From: Fidelibacterota bacterium
Lineage (GTDB): Bacteria; Fidelibacterota; Fidelibacteria; Fidelibacterales; Fidelibacteraceae
Length of the DNA: 64,000 nt
Direction: 5' to 3'
NCBI GenBank assembly: GCA_028716785.1
Contig: JAQUPD010000003.1
Span: 1-64,000, forward strand
Position numbers and translations under genes: made by a program
The notes under the pieces: model-generated
Told to the model about the DNA's origin: nothing
Databases searched by the model: none
Seen by the model: only the letters and a program-made list of their open reading frames with translations
In this document: positions 53,060 to 62,723 of the stretch, in pieces
How the letters are laid out: every line of letters starts with the position of its first letter
Numbering within the stretch: the first letter of the stretch is position 1

Positions 53060-54610
53060 ATGAATTTTTCAATGTCGTTATACTCAAGTTTTTTTCAGAT
53101 TACAAAACAAAAGCACGATCAAGTTTTTCTCATGCAGGAGGGTGAAAATTATACATATTATGATGTTTTAAATAAATCACTCCAAATTGCAGGGTATTTA
53201 TTGGAAGTTGGGGTAAAAAAACGCTCACGGGTAGCAATAATGCTTCTCCCTTCTCCTGAATTTTATTTTATCATTCTTGCCTTATCACGCCTTGAGTGTA
53301 CTGTTGTTCCTGTAGACCCTAATTTTAAGTCCTTGGCACTGAGGCATGTTCTTTCTGATGCTGACATTTCAACAATTATTTATTATCAAAAATTTGAAAA
53401 GAGTGTAGCAGATGCTATTGACATTTTAGAAAGCATTTCAACAATTATTGCGGTGGGTCAAAAGGGAGATCTCTCGGATTTATATATTGATTCTACGTTG
53501 AAACATTCTTTATATGGGGGACCTTTTCATCCTGATAATAAGCAAGAAGCAGTGATATTTTTCAGTTCTGGAACAAGTGGCCCTTCAAAGGGGGGGATTT
53601 TTACCAATCAACAGTTGCTTAAGAATGCCCAGTCTTTTTATGAAACCATGATGTTTCATAAAGATGAAATCCTATGCGCTCAGTTTCCTCTGCATCATTT
53701 TTGGGGATTTACGACTGTTTTAGTAACATCTTTGATGAAAGGGAACCGCGTTATTTTAAACCCATCATTCACATTACCCTCTGTTCCAGAATCCTCAAGA
53801 GGAATAATACTTATTGGTGAAACCACCTATTTTGAAGCGTTATCAACATCACTCGAAACGATGCCAGAAAACTATTTATATGGCATTACGGCGGGTGGAC
53901 ATTTGAAATCTGAGGTGCAATCGTGGTTTTATCAAACGTTTCACTTCCCAATTTATCGGGGATATGGATTAATTGAAGCAGGCCCAATCATTCTAATTAA
54001 TAATGATGAGAGAAAACTCCGTTCAATTGGCGTACCTCTTCATAATATTGCCATTTCTCTACGGAACGGGGAAAAAGTTGTCTCCGATCAAAAAGTTTGT
54101 GAATTGTGTATTTGGAAAGAATCCTTGATATCGGGATTTACTTCCAATCAAGATAAGTTAAAAACATCACTGGATGATGATGGGTGGTTTCATACGGGCG
54201 ATTTGTGCTATCAGGATTTGGATGGCTATTTTTACTTTGTTGATCGGGTAGAAAATCGAATTCGAATCAATGGGTTCGATATCTTCCCCGAAAAAATGGA
54301 AGATATTCTTAAAAAACATCCTAATGTACAAGAAGCCGTGATCGTTGGTATTCCTATTGATAACCGAGGCAATGAAAAATGTGTTGCCTTTGTGGTTCCT
54401 AAAAAATTGAGTCAGGCAAATGCAGACGAATTAAAAGCTTATTTGAAAGGAAAAGTTCCACGCTATCAAATTCCCTCTGATGTTATTTTTACTGATCATT
54501 TATTGGTTGGTGCGACGGGTAAAATTGCACGACAAACAATTCGAATAAATGCAATACATCGAAATAGCAAAAACAACAATATATCTTCAAAAATGGAGGA
54601 TGATGAATGA
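53060..54610 (+). CDS. AMP-forming acyl-CoA synthetase/ligase
   Basis: A 516-residue class I adenylate-forming enzyme. Motif A3 VIFFSSGTSGPSKGG binds ATP; A5 is YRGYGLIEAGP; A7 is WFHTGDLCYQDLDGYF; A8 is DRVENRIRINGFDIFPEKME; the catalytic Lys is near the C-terminus in GATGKIARQT. It activates an organic acid, probably fatty, to an acyl-AMP and then CoA thioester. The substrate is not readable. Its stop overlaps the EF-G paralogue start (ATGA). Confidence 0.9.
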   Translation: MNFSMSLYSSFFQITKQKHDQVFLMQEGENYTYYDVLNKSLQIAGYLLEVGVKKRSRVAIMLLPSPEFYFIILALSRLECTVVPVDPNFKSLALRHVLSDADISTIIYYQKFEKSVADAIDILESISTIIAVGQKGDLSDLYIDSTLKHSLYGGPFHPDNKQEAVIFFSSGTSGPSKGGIFTNQQLLKNAQSFYETMMFHKDEILCAQFPLHHFWGFTTVLVTSLMKGNRVILNPSFTLPSVPESSRGIILIGETTYFEALSTSLETMPENYLYGITAGGHLKSEVQSWFYQTFHFPIYRGYGLIEAGPIILINNDERKLRSIGVPLHNIAISLRNGEKVVSDQKVCELCIWKESLISGFTSNQDKLKTSLDDDGWFHTGDLCYQDLDGYFYFVDRVENRIRINGFDIFPEKMEDILKKHPNVQEAVIVGIPIDNRGNEKCVAFVVPKKLSQANADELKAYLKGKVPRYQIPSDVIFTDHLLVGATGKIARQTIRINAIHRNSKNNNISSKMEDDE

Positions 54611-56691
54611 AAACATATGATACGAAGCATATTCGAAATTTTTCTCTTATGGGACATTCGGCAAGTGGAAAAACAATTCTTTCCGAGGCCTTGTTATTTT
54701 TAGCTGGTGAAATTAACCGTATTGGCTCCATCCAGGAAGGAAACACAGTGTCTGATTATTCGAGTGATGAAATTGAGCGTCAAATATCCATTAAGACATC
54801 TTTGATACATGTTGATAAAGAAGGGGTAAAATGTAATATTTTAGACACACCAGGCTATATGGATTTTATAGGCGAAGTAATGAGTGCGGCAAAAGTCGCT
54901 GAAAATACTATAATTCTCGTCAATTCTACATCAGGCATAGAAGTGGGTACAGAATTTGCCTGGAATTATGTCAATGATTTCAAAACAACAGCAATGTTTG
55001 TCATGTCTATGCTGGATAAAGAACACACACAATTTGATGCCATTGTCAAAAGCATTCAAGAACGCTTTTCAAATAGAATTTTCCCGTTGCAAATTCCTGT
55101 CAATGCCGGTCCTGCTTTTGATCGCGTCATCGATTTATTAAAGCGCAAGATGTTGGTATTTGATGACAAAGGTACTTATACTGAAGAAGAGATTCCCGCT
55201 GAATATATGGATGACTTTGAAGCAAGGTATGAAGAACTTATTGAATTAGTTGCTGAATCGGATGATGTGTTATTGGAAAAATATTTTGAAGCGGGAGAGC
55301 TAACGGAAAACGAATTAAAGGATGGCCTTCGTAAAGCAATCCTGGAACGCAATTTTTTTCCTTTAGTGAGCATATCTTCAGAAAAGAAAGTTGGTATTTC
55401 ACGACTAATGGAAATGATGGTTGATTATTTTCCAGATCCCTCACAAAAAAGTGAATGGAAGGTAAAAAAAGCCGAAAAGGCAGATCCTGAACCCATCGCG
55501 ATTGATGAAAAAGGAATTACTTCTCTCTTTGTGTATAAAACCACCCATGAACAGCATGTGGGAGATATGACATATTTTAAAGTCGTGACGGGTGCGTTGA
55601 AAATTGGTGATGAGTTAAAAAATCCTACAACAAATACTTCTGAACGATTTAACAATCTCTTTGTTGTGAATGGAAAAAATCGAAAGGAAGTTTCTGAATT
55701 AAAAGCTGGGGATCTTGGTGTTGCAGTTAAATTAAAAAACACACTTACCAATCATACCTTGATCGATTCAAAAGAACCTTGGGAATTCGTTGGGATTAAA
55801 TACCCTGAGCCTGTTATCCGCGTTGCCATTGAAGCAGCTTCCAAAGGAGATGAGGAAAAAATTAGTGCTGGGTTAGCTCAAATTCAAGCAGAAGACCCTA
55901 CCTTTCATTATGTTGTGGATTCCGAATTAAAACAAACTATTATTTCAGGGATGGGTGAAATTCATTTAGATATATCAATAAAAAAGATAGAGCAACGATT
56001 TAATGTTGAAATCATTCAGGCTGAACCAAAAATACCTTATCGAGAAACAATACGTAAAACAGCAACTGCACGTTATCGGCATAAGAAACAATCAGGGGGT
56101 GCAGGACAATTTGGTGAAGTGGAGCTCCGCGTAGAACCGCTACCACGAGGAAGTGGAGTAGAGTTTGTTAGCGAATTGGTAGGAATGAATGTTGATCGCT
56201 CTTTTGTCCCCTCTATTGAAAAGGGAGTTCGACAGGCTTGTGATGCTGGCCCCCTGTCTGGAAATAAAGTAATAGATGTAAAAGCAGCTGTTTTTGATGG
56301 GAAACAACACCCAGTGGATTCTAAGGATATTGCTTTCCAAATTGCCGGCCGGGGTGCTTTTCGTGATGCTTTTATGAAGGCAGATCCAATTCTTCTGGAA
56401 CCAATTTATGAAATTGAAGTGACAGTTCCCGAAGACTATATGGGAGATGTAATGGGAGATATCTCTGCTCGTCGTGGAAAGGTTCTTGGAATTGATTCTG
56501 ATGGCAACTTTCAGATAATTAAAGCTGAAGTACCCTTGGCAAATCTTTATAAATATTCCAATACTCTCCGTTCTTTGTGCCAGGGAAGAGGCTATCACCG
56601 AAGAAAATTTAGCCATTATGAATATGTCCCTAGGGAAATTCAAGATAAAATTGTTGAAGCATATCAAAAAGAACGAGAAGAAGGACATTAA
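54607..56691 (+). CDS. Elongation factor G paralogue with altered GTPase motifs
   Basis: A 694-residue five-domain translational GTPase of the second EF-G class. G1 is GHSASGKT (residues 16-23, Lys22). The G2 Thr is replaced by Ser61 (ERQISI). G3 reads DTPGYMDF with Tyr84 where canonical EF-G has His, as is common in this subclass. G4, normally NKxD, is SMLD (134-137), so both Asn and Lys are lost. Domain IV (KKQSGGAGQFGEVELRVEP) and domain V are intact. Context is acyl-CoA ligase upstream and a HIT protein downstream. It is probably not the main EF-G. Confidence 0.9.
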   Translation: MKTYDTKHIRNFSLMGHSASGKTILSEALLFLAGEINRIGSIQEGNTVSDYSSDEIERQISIKTSLIHVDKEGVKCNILDTPGYMDFIGEVMSAAKVAENTIILVNSTSGIEVGTEFAWNYVNDFKTTAMFVMSMLDKEHTQFDAIVKSIQERFSNRIFPLQIPVNAGPAFDRVIDLLKRKMLVFDDKGTYTEEEIPAEYMDDFEARYEELIELVAESDDVLLEKYFEAGELTENELKDGLRKAILERNFFPLVSISSEKKVGISRLMEMMVDYFPDPSQKSEWKVKKAEKADPEPIAIDEKGITSLFVYKTTHEQHVGDMTYFKVVTGALKIGDELKNPTTNTSERFNNLFVVNGKNRKEVSELKAGDLGVAVKLKNTLTNHTLIDSKEPWEFVGIKYPEPVIRVAIEAASKGDEEKISAGLAQIQAEDPTFHYVVDSELKQTIISGMGEIHLDISIKKIEQRFNVEIIQAEPKIPYRETIRKTATARYRHKKQSGGAGQFGEVELRVEPLPRGSGVEFVSELVGMNVDRSFVPSIEKGVRQACDAGPLSGNKVIDVKAAVFDGKQHPVDSKDIAFQIAGRGAFRDAFMKADPILLEPIYEIEVTVPEDYMGDVMGDISARRGKVLGIDSDGNFQIIKAEVPLANLYKYSNTLRSLCQGRGYHRRKFSHYEYVPREIQDKIVEAYQKEREEGH

Positions 56692-56693
56692 AA

Positions 56694-57221
56694 ATGGAGT
56701 ATCTTTGGGCTCCTTGGCGTATTGAATATATTCGTCGCGATAAATCTCAAGATGAGGGATGTATTTTTTGCAAAAAAAATTCTGAAGAGAACGATGAAGA
56801 CAATCTTATCGTTTATCGAGGCGAAACTGCTTTTGTGTTGATGAATCTTTTTCCCTATAATAATGGCCATCTCATGATTGCACCCTATCGACATACATCA
56901 GATATCCTATCCCTCTCTGAGGATGAAAGCCATGAAATCTTTGAGCTTACAATGCTTTCTATTTGTGTTATAAATACCTGTCTGAAACCTCAAGGATACA
57001 ATATTGGTATGAATTTAGGACATGTGAGCGGTGCAGGTATTGCCGATCACCTCCATCAACACATTGTGCCGCGATGGCTTGGAGATACAAATTTTATGCC
57101 AATCGTTGGACACACAAAAGTCATGATGAATGGATTGAAAGAGACATGGAAAGTGCTTCATGATGCTTTTGAGGAAATAAAAATCAATCAAAAACACCTT
57201 AACGATAAAGTTACTTTTTAG
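56694..57221 (+). CDS. HIT family hydrolase
   Basis: A 175-residue histidine-triad protein. The active site is HxHxH in DHLHQHIVPRW; YLWAPWRIEYIR with the CIFCKK zinc-type pair is the N-terminal signature of the bacterial diadenosine polyphosphate phosphorylase-like branch. NNGHLMIAPYRH is the conserved strand. Likely acts on Ap4A-type or other nucleotide substrates. AAGGA sits eight bases before the ATG. Confidence 0.93.
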   Translation: MEYLWAPWRIEYIRRDKSQDEGCIFCKKNSEENDEDNLIVYRGETAFVLMNLFPYNNGHLMIAPYRHTSDILSLSEDESHEIFELTMLSICVINTCLKPQGYNIGMNLGHVSGAGIADHLHQHIVPRWLGDTNFMPIVGHTKVMMNGLKETWKVLHDAFEEIKINQKHLNDKVTF

Positions 57222-57245
57222 AACATAGAAAGTGACAAGAAATTT

Positions 57246-58520
57246 ATGAAAGCAATAAAAGCTGTTAAAGGAACAAAGGATATTCTACCCTGGGAAATTC
57301 CCTTATGGCATCAAATAGAAACCCTTTGCAAAGAGTTATTTGCTTCTGCAGGATATCAAGAAATCCGGACACCAGTCTTTGAAAAAACAGAACTTTTTGC
57401 TCGTGGGATCGGTGAATTTTCAGATATTGTCAGTAAAGAGATGTATACTTTTCAGGATATGGGAGGTGAATGGCTAACGCTAAGACCTGAATTTACAGCT
57501 TCGGTGATTCGATCCTATATTCAACATCACTATTATCAACGCGCTTCTCTTCACAAATTATGGTATTTTGGCCCCTTATTCAGACAAGAACGTCCTCAAG
57601 CAGGCAGACTGAGACAATTTCATCAATTTGGTATTGAGCTTATTGGCTCGGAATATCCTGAAGCTGATGCCGAAATTATCACCCTTGCTTGTGACTTTTA
57701 TAAAAAAATAGGTCTGAAAGATTGGGAACTCCATATAAACAGCATTGGAAATACAAAGGATCGCTTAAACTATATTGAAGTTCTTAAAAAGTCATTAACT
57801 CCTTATGTTGACGATTTGTGTCCAACATGTCAAGACCGTTTTGATAAAAATATTCTAAGACTTTTTGATTGTAAAAACGAATTGTGTCAACAGATTTTGG
57901 ATACCCATGCTCCCAAGATCATTGATTATTTATCCGAGAAGGATAAGGCTCATTTTGAGGAAGTTTGCGAGTATCTTGATCTTCAAAACGTACCCTATCA
58001 GATCAATTCAAAACTTGTAAGAGGCCTTGATTACTATACGCGAACAACGTTTGAAATTAAAAGTAACCACTTAGGGGCACAAGATGCCTTATGTGGGGGT
58101 GGGAGATACGATAATTTGGTGGAAGAGTTAGGAGGACCTTCAACGCCTTCTATTGGGTTCGCCGCAGGAGTAGAACGACTAATAATGGCACTGGAAGCTG
58201 AAGAAAAAGCGTCTGTTCAATTATCACCTCCGGATCTTTATATAGCTCCTATAGATAACCAAGCTTACAAGGGAATTGTAAAATACTGCACGCATTTACG
58301 CAATCAAGGATTCATTATTGAGACAGATTTACTCCGCCGCAGTGTGAAAGCCATGATGCGAGAAGCAAATAGAAAACAAGCCCGCTTTGTTACGGTGATT
58401 GGCTCTGAAGAGCTCAATTCGGGAACACTTACCCTTAAGCATCTTGAAACGGGTCAAGAATATCCTGTTAACTGGGATAACCTTGGTGAATTTCTTGAAA
58501 AAACAATCCTTCCCTTTTAA
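57246..58520 (+). CDS. hisS: Histidyl-tRNA synthetase
   Basis: Class IIa synthetase, 424 residues. Motif 2 spans FRQERPQAGRLRQFHQFG; LVRGLDYYTRTTFE is the histidine-specific loop and FAAGVERLIMALE is motif 3. The C-terminal anticodon-binding domain starts at about 330 (DLYIAPIDNQAYKG). N-terminal AVKGTKDILPWE is the family opening. The lpxL-like gene overlaps its 3' end. Confidence 0.97.
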   Translation: MKAIKAVKGTKDILPWEIPLWHQIETLCKELFASAGYQEIRTPVFEKTELFARGIGEFSDIVSKEMYTFQDMGGEWLTLRPEFTASVIRSYIQHHYYQRASLHKLWYFGPLFRQERPQAGRLRQFHQFGIELIGSEYPEADAEIITLACDFYKKIGLKDWELHINSIGNTKDRLNYIEVLKKSLTPYVDDLCPTCQDRFDKNILRLFDCKNELCQQILDTHAPKIIDYLSEKDKAHFEEVCEYLDLQNVPYQINSKLVRGLDYYTRTTFEIKSNHLGAQDALCGGGRYDNLVEELGGPSTPSIGFAAGVERLIMALEAEEKASVQLSPPDLYIAPIDNQAYKGIVKYCTHLRNQGFIIETDLLRRSVKAMMREANRKQARFVTVIGSEELNSGTLTLKHLETGQEYPVNWDNLGEFLEKTILPF

Positions 58521-59430
58521 ATATAAACTTGAATATTTTGTACTCTTAATTGTGCGTTTTATTGCAATGGCTCCATCTGTTTCTGTTGCAGAGTGGTTTG
58601 GAAGACGGCTGGGAGATTGTATGTGGTATCTTTTCCCCTATCGCTATCAGATAATGATGTACAACATGGATATTGTTTTTCCCAATAAAACGGATGAAGA
58701 AAAGCTCTGTCTTGCCCATAAAGTGTATCAATTTTTCGGAGAAATGATAATTCAGTTTTTTAGTCAGGATAAAAAGGCTAACCGAAAAAGAATAAAGAAT
58801 GCAGACGTGACGGGGATTGACTACCTTAACAACGCTTTTAAGCGTGGAAAGGGTAGTATTTTAAATGGTATTCATTTTGGAAATTGGGAGTTTATCGCAT
58901 CGTGGATGAACATCCAAGGGATCCCATCTGCAGCTATTTACAAACCCATGAAGAACCCTTTAAGTGATGCCTTTTTTTTAACTTTGCGCAAAAAAATGGG
59001 GCATTCAATGAAGATGATTTCAACGCGAGAAGGAATGAAAGCTTACGAAAAAGCTCTACACGAGAACCGAGCTCTTGCGATTGCTGTTGATCAAAATGCC
59101 CATAAACGTGGCGTAAAAGTTCCCTTTTTCCATAATACCACATCCATAGCAAAAGGTACTGCTGTTTTAAAATATAGAACAGATGCTGAAATAATTGGCA
59201 TGGTTCCTTTATATGAGAATAAAAAATTTTCTCTCCACTTTTTTCCCATTTATACACAACCCATAGAAACACTGGATGAAAAAACCATAGCTCAAACTAT
59301 GGAACAGGTTATGAAATCTTTTGAACCTTGGATTACACGATATCCCACACAGTGGATGTGGTTTCATAAATTGTGGGGAAAACCGAAAAAAAAGTACAAA
59401 CGAACACTGGGACAAATTTTAAAATATTAA
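58495..59430 (+). CDS. LpxL/HtrB-family lysophospholipid or lipid A acyltransferase
   Basis: A roughly 311-residue membrane acyltransferase of the lauroyl/myristoyl transferase family. The catalytic HX4E dyad is in IHFGNWEFIASW; DQNAHKRGVKVPFF is the second conserved block. One hydrophobic N-terminal segment anchors it to the inner membrane. This supports a diderm envelope. The frame opens upstream to 58399 inside hisS, but TTG 58495, with GGTGA six bases before it, gives the family length. No lpxA/B/D genes are in the window. Confidence 0.85.
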   Translation: MKKQSFPFKYKLEYFVLLIVRFIAMAPSVSVAEWFGRRLGDCMWYLFPYRYQIMMYNMDIVFPNKTDEEKLCLAHKVYQFFGEMIIQFFSQDKKANRKRIKNADVTGIDYLNNAFKRGKGSILNGIHFGNWEFIASWMNIQGIPSAAIYKPMKNPLSDAFFLTLRKKMGHSMKMISTREGMKAYEKALHENRALAIAVDQNAHKRGVKVPFFHNTTSIAKGTAVLKYRTDAEIIGMVPLYENKKFSLHFFPIYTQPIETLDEKTIAQTMEQVMKSFEPWITRYPTQWMWFHKLWGKPKKKYKRTLGQILKY

Positions 59431-59763
59431 ACGTTAAGCTATTTTGAATAAAATTATTTCTTAGAATTTAAAAGGATAAAAGATATTGAGGCCTTTATTA
59501 TAATGTGAGATCAGGAATCTTTTTAATTTATAGGGTGGGAATCATTAAAAACTCCTAAAATTTATGCTTATAATATATGGAAAAGATTATCTATAAGCTC
59601 CCCCGGGGATAAAATAGACCTGAATTGTGAAAAAGCAAGTTTATATAATAATTCATATATTATAAACTCCAACGTTTTATTATATTTTCTGTGTTTTTCG
59701 ATTTCAATTATTCTACCATGAAATATAAAACAAGCGTAAGTATTTATTTTTTAACGAGATTCT
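59431..59763. other. 333-bp convergent intergenic region
   Basis: Very AT-rich, with no plausible gene. GTTTATA and TATAAAC around 59639-59667 form a 7-bp inverted repeat that might act in termination. Nothing else stands out. Confidence 0.4.
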
Positions 59764-60513
59764 TTAAGCGTGATCATTTTTTTGGAGCAGATATTCACAC
59801 CCCATTGCACATACTTCACGAATGAAGGGGATATTGGGAAAACGCAAGGGTCTTAAACCGAAGCGGATTCTGTATATCGGTCGGATCAGGAATAATTCTT
59901 TTATGACTGCTTTAAAGTGGAATTTGGTATAATAACGTTCAAATCTCTTGATCGTTAATCCGTTTTTATAATTTCCTATGATTGCTTCAATCACTCGTGG
60001 ATCTTCTTTTTGGCGTTTTCCCATTTTCCGAATCATACTACTTGGCAGGATATGTAGAAAAGGAATCCTCCTTAAAAAAGAACGACAATTCTGTTGATGT
60101 CCAGCAAATGCGGAATATTTAGGGGGGAACGTTATATAGAGATAAGCATGATCCGATGATAGGTACTGCAAATTTGAAAAAGCAGCTTCCCGATCGAAGA
60201 CATGTTCTATAACATCCCTTAATATGATTAGATCATAGGTACCTAACTGATCAAGAATCTTTGGGTCTGTAATATCCATCACACGAATATCCAATTCTGG
60301 ATTCTTATTCTTTCCAATGGCAACCCTTCCGGGTTCTAGTTCCGCGCCAGTCACACACATCCCGAGATCATGAAAGACCTTCAAGCTTCCGCCTTCTGCG
60401 CATCCCACCTCAAGTATTCGGAAAGTTTTAAAATCCGGGATGTGTTTTTGAAAATAGGGTACCAAATACTCCTGTGTGTGCTTGAACTGTTCATAATAAT
60501 GTTTTTCTGCCAT
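59764..60513 (-). CDS. Class I SAM-dependent methyltransferase
   Basis: A 249-residue methyltransferase. SAM-binding motif I is ILEVGCAEGGSLKVF, acidic motif II is VTGAELEP, and YDLIILRDVIEHVFD is the post-motif strand. The C-terminal about 80 residues are Arg-rich and hydrophobic, as in lipid- or quinone-acting relatives. The acceptor cannot be named. Convergent with the lpxL-like gene; about 285 bases of gene-free DNA separate it from the glycerate kinase. Confidence 0.85.
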   Translation of the reverse strand: MAEKHYYEQFKHTQEYLVPYFQKHIPDFKTFRILEVGCAEGGSLKVFHDLGMCVTGAELEPGRVAIGKNKNPELDIRVMDITDPKILDQLGTYDLIILRDVIEHVFDREAAFSNLQYLSSDHAYLYITFPPKYSAFAGHQQNCRSFLRRIPFLHILPSSMIRKMGKRQKEDPRVIEAIIGNYKNGLTIKRFERYYTKFHFKAVIKELFLIRPIYRIRFGLRPLRFPNIPFIREVCAMGCEYLLQKNDHA

Positions 60514-60798
60514 GATAAGAACTTAATCCTCCACCTCTTTTTTTGAATCAACACAAACCATTGATCCTGAGAGGTTGTTCCCCCTCAAGATTAACTATAA
60601 AATATACATCATTAATGTGTAACCATCTGTATCAATTTTCTGGATATTATTTTGTTGTTCACGTTATTTCTGCACTGTTTATCCGCGTTTATTTTTGATT
60701 CTGTAAATTTGAAAAGTCTTTGAGGATTTTCAACTCCCTTATCCCTTAAGGAAATTCTCTTCTTACAAATAATACTTATAAATTTTTGTTTGATAGAG

Positions 60799-62058
60799 TT
60801 ATTTCTTTCGCTTTTTATCAATAAAGGCAATAAACATATCGTTTAAATTTATTCCTGTATATCCTGTGTATATCAGTCCATTAATGGCTTTAAAAAAGGT
60901 ATAAGAGTCGTTATCTTTAAGTGCTTGAATACCCATAGTTTTTATAGTTGGTGTGATTTTTTCATGAGATATCCATGCACCTGCAGCATCGGTGGGGCCA
61001 TCAATGCCATCGGAACCAACAGCAGCAATTCCCCATACTAAATCCGTATCACATAACTCAAGAGCGACTTGTAAGATCAATTCCATGTTTCGGCCGCCTT
61101 TCCCGTGTCCTTTTACGGTCACCGATGTTTCACCACCACCAATATAAACCATAGGAAAAACTCCCGAATGCCGCACAAGCCATCGTGCAATCTTTTTTCC
61201 ACAGAGGGATGCTTCCCCAGAAAGCTGAAAAGGGAGTTCTTTGACAGGAAACCCCCTCTCTACAATAACTTTTTTCCCTTGTTCAATAAGCGTGCGATTA
61301 TTTGAAATTATGGTTGTTGTTACATGAGAAAAATCTATCCACGCTCTTTTTTGGCATTGCTCAGGAATTACCGTGGCATCAAGCCCATAACGCGTTAAAA
61401 TACGTTTTGCATCGTGAGGCGTTGTTGTGTCAGGTGTAACTGGACCAGAAGCAATAAATTCAAGGTTATCTCCTAACACATCAGACATTATAAAGGCATG
61501 AATTTTTCGAGGATATAAGATTTGAGCGAGTTTTCCTCCTTTAACAGCGGAAAGATGCTTACGCACTGTATTCAGTTCCTTAATGTTTGCCCCTTTTTCC
61601 ATAAGCATCTTTGTTATTTTTGAAATATCCTGAATTGTAATAGGGGGTAGGGGGATTTCAAAAAGTGATGAACCGCCACCTGACAAAAGAAGGACAACCT
61701 CTCCGGAAAGGGGAATGGTGTGTTGAAGAGTTTCTAAGACACTACGAGAGACTTGAACTGTTTTTTCACCAGGAAAAGGATGCTCACTTAGATAAAGGGG
61801 TAATTGCTTGTGAAACGTTTTAGGAAGATACGTATCTGACGTTATAATACAGGTGATCAGCGGAGGAGATGAAATATGATTCAAAAAAACCTCTGCCATG
61901 GAAAGTGCAGCTTTCCCGATTGTAAGAAGGCCATAAGGCTCCCTGAAAGTCATCTTTTCCAAATAGGGAGGAAAGGTTTGTTCAGGATGACTCTTTTGAA
62001 TGGATTCATGGATGATATTCTGTAAAACTTGTGCTATATTTTCACTGCTTTTTCTCAT
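60799..62058 (-). CDS. Glycerate 2-kinase (MOFRL family)
   Basis: A 419-residue kinase of the GckA/TtuD family, phosphorylating D-glycerate to 2-phosphoglycerate. Family motifs: LLSGGGSSLFE, the NTVRKHLSAVKGGKLA segment, IMSDVLGDNLEFIASGPV, and the C-terminal MOFRL domain with YIGGGETSVTVKGHGKGGRNMEL and VGSDGIDGPTDAAGA. GAGG precedes the ATG by six bases. Divergent from the fetA-like gene. It fits glycine/serine-glycerate metabolism, but no partner is adjacent. Confidence 0.93.
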   Translation of the reverse strand: MRKSSENIAQVLQNIIHESIQKSHPEQTFPPYLEKMTFREPYGLLTIGKAALSMAEVFLNHISSPPLITCIITSDTYLPKTFHKQLPLYLSEHPFPGEKTVQVSRSVLETLQHTIPLSGEVVLLLSGGGSSLFEIPLPPITIQDISKITKMLMEKGANIKELNTVRKHLSAVKGGKLAQILYPRKIHAFIMSDVLGDNLEFIASGPVTPDTTTPHDAKRILTRYGLDATVIPEQCQKRAWIDFSHVTTTIISNNRTLIEQGKKVIVERGFPVKELPFQLSGEASLCGKKIARWLVRHSGVFPMVYIGGGETSVTVKGHGKGGRNMELILQVALELCDTDLVWGIAAVGSDGIDGPTDAAGAWISHEKITPTIKTMGIQALKDNDSYTFFKAINGLIYTGYTGINLNDMFIAFIDKKRKK

Positions 62059-62105
62059 TGATACCTCATGATATTATATAAAGAAGGAATAAGAAGGAGC
62101 ATCCT

Positions 62106-62723
62106 TTGATAAAGTTTGAAAATATTTATGTAAAAAAAAAGAATAAAGTAGTTCTGAATCATCTCTCCGGCGAAATTCATGAGGGAGATAAGATTTTAAT
62201 TACAGGTCCCTCGGGAAGTGGTAAAACAACATTCCTCAAAACGCTCTTATTTTTTGATTATCCTCAAACAGCTGAAATTACCTTAAACAATCAAAAAGTA
62301 GGGAAGAAACATATTCATAACTATAGAGCTTTATTTGGATATATTGGTCAAAATCCCCCTGCATTTACTGGAAAAACGTCATCCCTTATGCACCTTATGG
62401 TCCGCAATATTGATGCGAAAGAAGAAAAGCTTCATACCTTCATGGACTTTTTTTCTCTTGACCCTGCTTTGCTAGAAAATCCCTTTCTATCTCTCTCAAA
62501 TGGAGAAAAACAGCGGATAAATATTATCATTTCTCTTCTTTTAGACCGAAAAATTTATCTTCTGGATGAAATTACCTCAAATCTTGATCCTGATAATGTT
62601 CAAAAAACAATTCAATGCTTTACCCGAGATGATTTAACGTGCCTTATTGTGAGCCACCAAAAAGAATGGCAAACGTTAGCAACACGCCATTGGATTTTAA
62701 ACAAAACCTTAACGGAGAAATAA
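62106..62723 (+). CDS. ABC transporter ATPase, FetA/YbbL-like
   Basis: A 205-residue ATP-binding subunit. Walker A GPSGSGKTTFLKT, signature LSNGEKQRINI (variant of LSGGQ) and Walker B KIYLLDEITSNLD are intact. It is short, like E. coli FetA. Begins with TTG 62106 after AAGGAG. The permease gene starts directly after its stop (TAAATG), so the two form the transporter. In E. coli FetAB exports iron under stress; that role here is an inference. Confidence 0.88.
   Translation: MIKFENIYVKKKNKVVLNHLSGEIHEGDKILITGPSGSGKTTFLKTLLFFDYPQTAEITLNNQKVGKKHIHNYRALFGYIGQNPPAFTGKTSSLMHLMVRNIDAKEEKLHTFMDFFSLDPALLENPFLSLSNGEKQRINIIISLLLDRKIYLLDEITSNLDPDNVQKTIQCFTRDDLTCLIVSHQKEWQTLATRHWILNKTLTEK

Noticed and set aside
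60612-60830. 72-codon minus-strand frame upstream of the methyltransferase
   Set aside because: Overlaps the glycerate kinase 3' end, has no ribosome binding site or family motif; judged chance.
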